Below the pieces are notes generated by a model. It was given only the letters and a program-made list of their open reading frames with translations. It ran no database searches and was not told where the DNA came from. DNA of 64,000 nt from Gordonia pseudamarae. Its GTDB lineage: Bacteria > Actinomycetota > Actinomycetes > Mycobacteriales > Mycobacteriaceae. Position 1 is the first letter of the stretch; the number at the start of each line of letters is the position of its first letter. Position numbers and translations under genes: made by a program. Below, piece by piece: positions 56,978 through 64,000 of this stretch. Location of the stretch: NCBI RefSeq assembly GCF_025273675.1, contig NZ_CP045809.1:2914001-2978000 (forward strand), written 5' to 3'.

Positions 56978-57612
56978 CGCAGGCTCCGCACCCAGTTGAG
57001 CAGCAGTTGCGCGCCCGCGTCGCCGGACTTCTCCGGGTGGAACTGGGTTGCCGACAGCGGACCGTTCTCCACGGCCGCCAGAAACGGTCCGCCGTGTTCG
57101 GCCCAGGTCAGTGCGGGCGCGGCCAGCGCGGTGCCATCGTTGTCCATTTCCCAGGTCTGCGCGGCATAGGAGTGTACGAAGTAGAAGCGGGTGTCGGCGT
57201 CGACTCCGTCGAACAGGACCGAATCCTGCGGGGCGCGCACCGTGTTCCAGCCCATATGCGGCAGCACCGCGGCCGGAAGCCGGGTGACCGCACCGGGCCA
57301 TTCGGCGCAGCCCTTCGTCTCCACCCCGAACTCGACGCCGCGCTCGAACAGGATCTGCATGCCGACACAGATTCCCAGGACCGGCCGGCCACCGGCCAGT
57401 CGGCGGCCGATGATCCGCTCCCCGCGCACCTCATGCAGGCCCTTCATGCACGCCTCGTAGGCGCCCACGCCGGGCACCACCAGACCGTCGCAGTCGAGCG
57501 CCTCCCGCATGTCCGAGGTGACGGTGACGTCGGCACCGGTACGTTCGAGCGCACGCTGCGCCGAACGCAGATTGCCCGAACCGTAGTCGAGGATCGCGAC
57601 AGCGGCTGTCAC
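56974..57612 (-). CDS. hisH: Imidazole glycerol phosphate synthase glutaminase subunit
   Basis: 212 residues, class I glutaminase: [34 protein letters not shown], oxyanion and nucleophile [13 protein letters not shown] (catalytic cysteine), [10 protein letters not shown], and [12 protein letters not shown] (catalytic histidine and glutamate). It supplies ammonia to HisF. 4-bp overlaps with hisB upstream and with the small membrane gene downstream. Confidence 0.96.
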   Translation of the reverse strand: MTAAVAILDYGSGNLRSAQRALERTGADVTVTSDMREALDCDGLVVPGVGAYEACMKGLHEVRGERIIGRRLAGGRPVLGICVGMQILFERGVEFGVETKGCAEWPGAVTRLPAAVLPHMGWNTVRAPQDSVLFDGVDADTRFYFVHSYAAQTWEMDNDGTALAAPALTWAEHGGPFLAAVENGPLSATQFHPEKSGDAGAQLLLNWVRSLR

Positions 57613-58277
57613 AGAGCTCCCTTCGTCGACGGGATGCCCGTCACTCGTGCGTCGTATTCGGTGGCCGCCCGCAGTGCGCGCGCCACCGCCTTGAACTCGG
57701 CCTCGGTGATGTGATGCTGGTCACGGCCGTACAACACCCGCACGTGCAGCGCGATCCGCGCGTTCATGGCGAGCGCCTCGAAGACGTGCCGGTTGATGAC
57801 CGTCGAATATGGGACGCCCGGGTAGCCACCGATGACGGCGCCGAGCATGTGGTCGGGTTCGCCGGTGTGCACGCAGTACGGACGGCCGGAGACGTCGACC
57901 GCGGCGTGGGCCAGGCTCTCGTCCATCGGGATCCAGCAGTCACCGAACCGCCGGATTCCCTTCTTGTCGCCGAGCGCCTGCCCGAGTGCCTGCCCGAGCA
58001 CGATCGAGGTGTCCTCGATGGTGTGGTGGCCCTCGACCTCGATATCGCCCTCGGCCTTGACCGTGAGGTCGAAGCTGCCGTGCTGGCCGAACGCGGTGAG
58101 CATGTGGTCGAAGAAGGCGATCCCGGTGGAGATGTCGGTGACACCGGTGCCGTCGAGGTTCAGTTCGACGGTGATCGACGACTCGCGTGTGGTGCGCTCG
58201 ACCCGTGCGATGCGCGGCTCACGCGCCTGGGTGGTGGATGCGGGCTGTGGGCCGGGCGTGGGCTGTGTCGCGGACAC
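57609..58277 (-). CDS. hisB: Imidazoleglycerol-phosphate dehydratase
   Basis: 222 residues from a GTG directly after the hisC stop. A polar 20-residue lead precedes [18 protein letters not shown]. Manganese-binding motifs are [55 protein letters not shown] and the late [17 protein letters not shown]. It dehydrates IGP. Monofunctional (no phosphatase domain), as in all actinobacteria. Confidence 0.96.
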   Translation of the reverse strand: MSATQPTPGPQPASTTQAREPRIARVERTTRESSITVELNLDGTGVTDISTGIAFFDHMLTAFGQHGSFDLTVKAEGDIEVEGHHTIEDTSIVLGQALGQALGDKKGIRRFGDCWIPMDESLAHAAVDVSGRPYCVHTGEPDHMLGAVIGGYPGVPYSTVINRHVFEALAMNARIALHVRVLYGRDQHHITEAEFKAVARALRAATEYDARVTGIPSTKGAL

Positions 58278-60748
<2,471 letters not shown>

Positions 60749-60861
60749 GGGATCTCCTGGCTGGACGGGGTTGACTTTCCCAGGATATGTGGTGCGGCTA
60801 CCCGTTTTCGAATGCGCCCACCCCGGTGCCCCCGCGGACACCGTCACCGACCCCGCCGATC

Positions 60862-60896
60862 GTCGTCGGCATCGTCTGAACGTCGATGCCGACGAC
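60862..60896 (-). terminator. 13-bp perfect hairpin between the small membrane gene and hisD
   Basis: GTCGTCGGCATCG (60862-60874) pairs exactly with CGATGCCGACGAC (60884-60896) across a 9-base loop. It follows the stop of the small membrane gene by 11 bp and precedes the hisD promoter region, so it likely ends that transcript and isolates the his operon. Confidence 0.7.
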
Positions 60897-60907
60897 TCCC
60901 GGCCGTC

Positions 60908-61141
60908 CTACTGCGACACTCGCTTACGCCCCCAGATCAGATAGACGGCGGGCAGGATTCCGACGGAATTCACCATCGCCAGCCCAAGCCCCCACGCCCA
61001 CTTCGGGCCGTTGACCTCCTCCTGTGTGCGGCTCGCGAGGTCACGCCCGGCCCAGGTGCGCAACCCGGTGTCGATCGTCGTGGTCGCCACGACCACCCCC
61101 TTCTGCCGACTGGTCAGGTCCTTCCACTTCTTCTTCGCCAT
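60908..61141 (-). CDS. Small membrane protein, unknown function
   Basis: 77 residues: a lysine-rich start MAKKKWKDLTSRQKGVVV, a first amphipathic helix region, then KWAWGLGLAMVNSVGILPAVYLIWGRKR with one clear membrane helix. Similar short proteins with a KKKW start and a VNSVG..P..Y..GR end are widespread in actinobacteria but uncharacterised. A separate transcript upstream of hisD, ended by a strong hairpin. Confidence 0.7.
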   Translation of the reverse strand: MAKKKWKDLTSRQKGVVVATTTIDTGLRTWAGRDLASRTQEEVNGPKWAWGLGLAMVNSVGILPAVYLIWGRKRVSQ

Positions 61142-61296
61142 ACTCGCACCGTAGTCCGACCATGACCGCCGTCACAGAGGGGGATGTCCGCGTTGGCTAC
61201 GGTTGCGGTACCGCGATCGCGGCGCGGGAGCCGTCGGGGCGCCACACAGCGCACCGCCGGGCAGGCACCGACGATCAGCACCCACGAGGAGGACAC

Positions 61297-61791
61297 ATGC
61301 TGTACCGGGACGCACCGACCGTCGAGGTATCCACACTCATCGAAGGCGCCACCGCCGACCAGGTGTGGGAATTGGTGACCGACATCGGCCTGCCCACCCG
61401 CGCCGCCGGCGAACTGGCGTCCGCGGAATGGATCGGCGATCCCGGAGTGGCGGTGGGTGCCAGGTTCCGCGGCACCAACACCACCGACGGTCTGGGCACC
61501 TGGATCGGCGAATGCGAGATCGTCGAGGTCGACCCCGGCCGGCGCTGGGCGTGGGTGGTGGGCCCCGCCGGTGGCGGCAGGCCGTGGGCGACATGGGCAT
61601 TCGAGGTCGAGCCGTCGGGCAAGGGCACGATTATCCGCCAATGGGCCCGCCTGGGCCCCGGCCCGTCCCGCCTGTCGGAGTTTATCGCGGCCGCCCCGGC
61701 CAAGGAGTCCCGCATCATCGCCAACCGCATGGCCACGTGGCGCGAGGGCATGCGGGCCAACCTCGACCTGATCCGCACCACCCTGACCTGA
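61297..61791 (+). CDS. SRPBCC/polyketide-cyclase-like protein
   Basis: 164 residues from ATG with gaggagga upstream. START/SRPBCC fold pattern: VEVSTLIEGATADQVWELVTDIGLPTRAAGEL, GARFRGTNTTDGLGTWIGECEIVEVDPGRRWAWVV, and TWAFEVEPSGKGTIIRQWARLG, ending in a long C-terminal helix with WREGMRANLDLIRTTL. Such proteins bind hydrophobic ligands or act as cyclases/dehydratases; no specific role is evident. Divergent from the small membrane gene. Confidence 0.82.
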   Translation: MLYRDAPTVEVSTLIEGATADQVWELVTDIGLPTRAAGELASAEWIGDPGVAVGARFRGTNTTDGLGTWIGECEIVEVDPGRRWAWVVGPAGGGRPWATWAFEVEPSGKGTIIRQWARLGPGPSRLSEFIAAAPAKESRIIANRMATWREGMRANLDLIRTTLT

Positions 61792-61892
61792 GCGACGTTG
61801 AGCGTCGGCACACGATCTGCGTGCGTCCGCACGCATACGGGCGATGACGGGGCGTTCCCGCGCAACGATGCGGTTGAGCGGGAACGTTGGTC

Positions 61893-62315
61893 CTACCGCG
61901 TTCCGAACGGGTTGCGGACTTCGACACCGGCGATCGACTGACCGCTGTTGAGGTCTTCGCTCCAGAGAACCCGGCAGCCCATCTGGCTCGCGCTTCGGAT
62001 CACCATCGCGTCCCAGAACGAGATCCGCGTGGAGTCGGCGATCTCGGCCGCAGCGATGACATCGTGGGCCAGCGGCGAATGCACCGGCCAACGGGTCAGC
62101 GCCCGCAGAGTCTCCTGCGCGTCGGCAGCACTCAGCGGGACCTCGACCTTGCGTGTGACGTTGACATAGAACTCCTGCAAGACCTGGACACTGAGCACGC
62201 CTGCACGTGCACGACCCAACTCCGCAATCAGAGCCGACGCCACACCGTGCCGTCGATCGCCACCCTGATCGTAGGCGTAGAGCAGAACATTCGTGTCGAC
62301 GAACTCGTGGGTCAT
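61893..62315 (-). CDS. PIN-domain toxin (VapC-like ribonuclease)
   Basis: 140 residues. PIN fold: FVDTNVLLYAYD (first aspartate), VLSVQVLQEFYVNVTRK with the conserved glutamate, then ISFWDAMVIRSASQMGC (aspartate after FW) and VLWSEDLNSGQ (last acidic residues). All four acidic positions are present, so it is probably an active magnesium-dependent RNase. Its ATG overlaps the stop of the upstream antitoxin-like gene by 4 bp, the classic order antitoxin then toxin. Target unknown. Confidence 0.9.
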   Translation of the reverse strand: MTHEFVDTNVLLYAYDQGGDRRHGVASALIAELGRARAGVLSVQVLQEFYVNVTRKVEVPLSAADAQETLRALTRWPVHSPLAHDVIAAAEIADSTRISFWDAMVIRSASQMGCRVLWSEDLNSGQSIAGVEVRNPFGTR

Positions 62316-62551
62316 CGCCTGTGCAACTCGTCACGCGTCCAGGTGATATCCCCGACCTTCATGGCCGTCCCACCGGACATGCGCTCGATTTCCTTCTCCC
62401 ACATGGAGTCATAGTCATCGACGCCACCGGCCATGTGTTCGACCAACTCGGCAACTAATGCCGACACCGACGTATCACGCTCCGCCGCGAGCACCTTCGC
62501 CTTGCGCACCAGCTCCTCGGGCAGTGAGAGCGTGATATTCCGATTAGCCAT
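62312..62551 (-). CDS. Ribbon-helix-helix antitoxin (VapB-like)
   Basis: 79 residues. The N-terminus NITLSLPEELVRKAKVLAAERDTSVSALVAELVEHMA is a ribbon-helix-helix DNA-binding domain; the C-terminal part (YDSMWEKEIERMSGG, then ITWTRDELHRR) is the toxin-neutralising tail. The 4-bp overlap with the PIN gene supports a toxin-antitoxin pair. The pair should repress its own promoter just upstream (62552-62600). Confidence 0.85.
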   Translation of the reverse strand: MANRNITLSLPEELVRKAKVLAAERDTSVSALVAELVEHMAGGVDDYDSMWEKEIERMSGGTAMKVGDITWTRDELHRR

Positions 62552-62598
62552 GTGAATCAGCGTAGCACTGGATCACAGCCTTTGGCTGTGTCGAACAG

Positions 62599-62691
62599 TC
62601 AGGTGCGGCGCTCAACACCCCCACGGGAACAGTCGTCGTTGTTGTTTGCCGCTTCGGGCCTGACGAGAAGGTTGGTGTCGACCGCAATCAC
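62599..62691 (-). pseudogene. Remnant of a second PIN-domain gene
   Basis: A GTG-initiated frame reads VIAVDTNLLVRPEAANNNDD and ends after 30 codons. VIAVDTNLLVR is the canonical VapC first strand with the catalytic aspartate; after it similarity stops and a TGA follows. It is a broken copy of a PIN toxin unrelated in sequence to the intact neighbour (FVDTNVLLYAYD), which suggests a former second toxin-antitoxin locus. Confidence 0.6.
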
Positions 62692-63135
62692 GACGGCAGC
62701 CCGTAGGACAAGAGGCGACCCGATCACTGATCAAGCACATAGCTGGCGGTCGGTACTGCGCCGCGTCCGGCATGATCGGCCGAGCATTGACCGATCAGGG
62801 TTAGAAGGGCGTCACCAGGTGTTCGACGGCGGGCTGTGCGGTACCGAGGCGGCGACTGTCGTCGACAATCTGGGTGCTCGCGGTGCTCAACCTGATCGTC
62901 AACGAGTGCTATCTCGTAACCGACCCGGACACCGATCCGATCCGGCACCATAGCGGCACTCCAGATAATCGGGTGCACTTCTCCCGTCACCCGGAAAGAA
63001 CTTGCGGCAACAGCGGTTCTGGCGGTGCCGCTGATAGAGGCGTCGATGAAGCAGCGGGCCGGGGGGCCCGTCGACGATCCGGCCGATATCGAAGCCGGGA
63101 TCTGGGATGGGCACATTCCCGGGTCCCGACACCGG
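62692..63135. other. Gene-poor stretch with decayed sequence
   Basis: About 440 bp without an intact gene. A minus-strand frame near 62900-63110 contains CFIDASISGTARTAVAASSF and RVTGE, faintly like the FIDAPVSGG segment of 3-hydroxyisobutyrate dehydrogenase-type enzymes, but no start or flanking domain fits. Composition is slightly less GC-rich than neighbours. It looks like gene debris next to the vapC remnant. Confidence 0.35.
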
Positions 63136-63765
63136 TCAGGCGGCGTGGGCGAGAATCCAGTCGACCAGCGGCCGAGTCTGACGCCAATCCTTGCGGACCC
63201 GATCGATGAGACCGGCCGTGTGGATGACCGGATCAAAACCGTAATCCTTTGCCACGGTGATGGATTTGTGCCGGAGCAGGCCGATGCGGGGGTGATCCTT
63301 CGGCCAGCCGCGCGGTGCGGTTTTCAGTTGGTCGCCGCCGACCTCCCAGCCTGCTTTCGTCAGTGTCGCCAGAATCGTCTCCAATTCGGGGCCGAACAGG
63401 TCGCTGTCGATGGCCTGCCGGACGGCGGCCAGGACCTCGGCCTCGGCGTGGTAGAAGCCTGCGGCGACCCGGACACCCGGTGCCGAGATCTCCACGTAGT
63501 AGCCGGTGGCCGGGGCCACCGCCACGAACGCCCCCTGGTGGGTCTTGTAGGGCGTCTTGTCCGTGGAGAAGCGGACGTCCCGGTACGGGCGGAACACCTT
63601 GACCTCACCGAACTCGGCGGCCAGTGCACCGGTCAGTTCGGTCATCGGCGCGGCGACCGCGTCGCGGTAGGTGTCCTTGTGCGCGTCCCAGAAGACCTTC
63701 GAGTTGTCGATCTCCAGATCGTCGTAGAAGTCGAGTGCGGCTTCCGGAAAACCCTCGAAGGTCAT
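63136..63765 (-). CDS. DUF2461 (TIGR02453) family protein
   Basis: 209 residues from ATG (MTFEGFPEAALDFYDDLE); 38 further upstream codons look non-coding. Family features: FYDDLEIDNSKVFWDAHKD, KVFRPYRDVRFSTDKTPYKTHQGAF, YYVEISAPGVRVAAGFYHAE and late PRGWPKDHPRIGLLRHKSIT. Widespread, conserved, function unknown. Confidence 0.9.
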   Translation of the reverse strand: MTFEGFPEAALDFYDDLEIDNSKVFWDAHKDTYRDAVAAPMTELTGALAAEFGEVKVFRPYRDVRFSTDKTPYKTHQGAFVAVAPATGYYVEISAPGVRVAAGFYHAEAEVLAAVRQAIDSDLFGPELETILATLTKAGWEVGGDQLKTAPRGWPKDHPRIGLLRHKSITVAKDYGFDPVIHTAGLIDRVRKDWRQTRPLVDWILAHAA

Positions 63766-63823
63766 GTGTGCGAGCGTACCGGTGCGCGGACAGTCGCCTC
63801 GCCACCCGTCCGGTGTGCGCGGA

Positions 63824-64000
63824 TCAGATCCGGCGCACCTTCCAGATCCGGTCGACGCCGCGGTTCTGCGCATATCCACCGTCGAGGACGGCGCTGGACT
63901 TGTCGATCACCAGGAAGGTGTTCGGCTTCCACGCGAGGAGCTGGTTCGGCAGCAGACCGGTGGTGATCAGCCGGGTCACGCCGTAGGTCTTCTGGTCGAT
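63824..64000 (-). CDS. 3' end of an unrecognised gene
   Basis: 58 C-terminal codons, open to the window edge and ending in TGA (63826-63824). Residues read IDQKTYGVTRLITTGLLPNQ, then LLAWKPNTFLVIDKSSAVLD and GGYAQNRGVDRIWKVRRI. The pattern of short beta-strands with a basic end suggests a globular enzyme or binding protein, but I do not recognise the family. The 5' part is outside the window. Confidence 0.7.
   Translation of the reverse strand: MDQKTYGVTRLITTGLLPNQLLAWKPNTFLVIDKSSAVLDGGYAQNRGVDRIWKVRRI

Noticed and set aside
62899..63132. Minus-strand frame with FIDASISGT, like a dehydrogenase fragment
   Set aside because: Only one short resemblance, no start, no cofactor motif; recorded only as possible debris.

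Overview
High-GC actinobacterial chromosome, most likely a mycolic-acid-containing Mycobacteriales genus such as Gordonia, or a close relative (Rhodococcus, Dietzia, Nocardia). The evidence is a secreted mycolyltransferase of the antigen-85 fold, a PdtaR-type ANTAR regulator, a gltBD-lgt-trp-his gene order, a pyk-tesB pair, and a BacA-like ABC transporter resembling mycobacterial Rv1819c. I see no insertion sequence, prophage, integrase or CRISPR array.

Layout. 0-4.2 kb (minus): an operon for a mycolyltransferase, a stand-alone A-PCP-thioesterase NRPS-like enzyme and a family-2 glycosyltransferase, with a DtxR/IdeR-like box at its start. 4.3-8.6 kb (minus): an isopropylmalate/isocitrate dehydrogenase-family enzyme coupled to polA, and a small membrane protein. 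8.7-15 kb (minus): pdtaR and a livKHMGF-type importer with a two-hairpin leader in front of livK. 15.1-19.6 kb: a tRNA with a CAA anticodon, an M23 peptidase, an unusual DUF429-RelA/SpoT fusion, and a DUF2330 membrane protein. 19.9-26.5 kb (plus): eutBC (B12-dependent ethanolamine ammonia-lyase), a BacA/Rv1819c-like ABC transporter and an OPT transporter. 26.5-28.5 kb: divergent MarR regulator and Bcr/CflA efflux pump. 28.6-33.6 kb: a second Liv-type importer with a fused LivH-LivM permease and a divergent binding protein. 33.6-38.6 kb: DedA, a formylglycine-generating enzyme, PAP2, an SDR epimerase and TesB. 38.7-46.3 kb (minus): pyk and gltBD. 46.6-60.7 kb (minus): a tightly packed block read as hisDCBH-x-hisA-impA-hisFI-tautomerase-trpE-x-trpC-trpBA-lgt, with many 4-bp start/stop overlaps and two small membrane-protein genes inserted. 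60.9-64 kb: small membrane protein, SRPBCC protein, a VapBC-like pair beside a broken second vapC, a DUF2461 protein and the 3' end of an unrecognised gene.

How they fit together. The right half is core amino-acid and nitrogen metabolism: glutamate synthase, histidine and tryptophan synthesis. HisA probably doubles as the TrpF isomerase (PriA), since no trpF is present. The left half is accessory transport and catabolism. Ethanolamine lyase needs adenosylcobalamin, and the next gene resembles a transporter that in M. tuberculosis takes up B12, which suggests a functional module. Two candidate iron boxes and several hairpins suggest regulation that is not apparent from the coding sequences.

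A recurring oddity is short tandem duplications (14-17 bp units) that begin at or straddle stop codons, at pyk, the SDR epimerase, the FGE gene, trpA and partly trpC. An 8-bp array also follows the stop of a binding-protein gene. Coding minisatellites occur in the NRPS-like gene, lgt and the trp-linked membrane protein. The most novel protein is the DUF429-RelA/SpoT fusion, whose synthetase domain lacks the expected catalytic glutamate.
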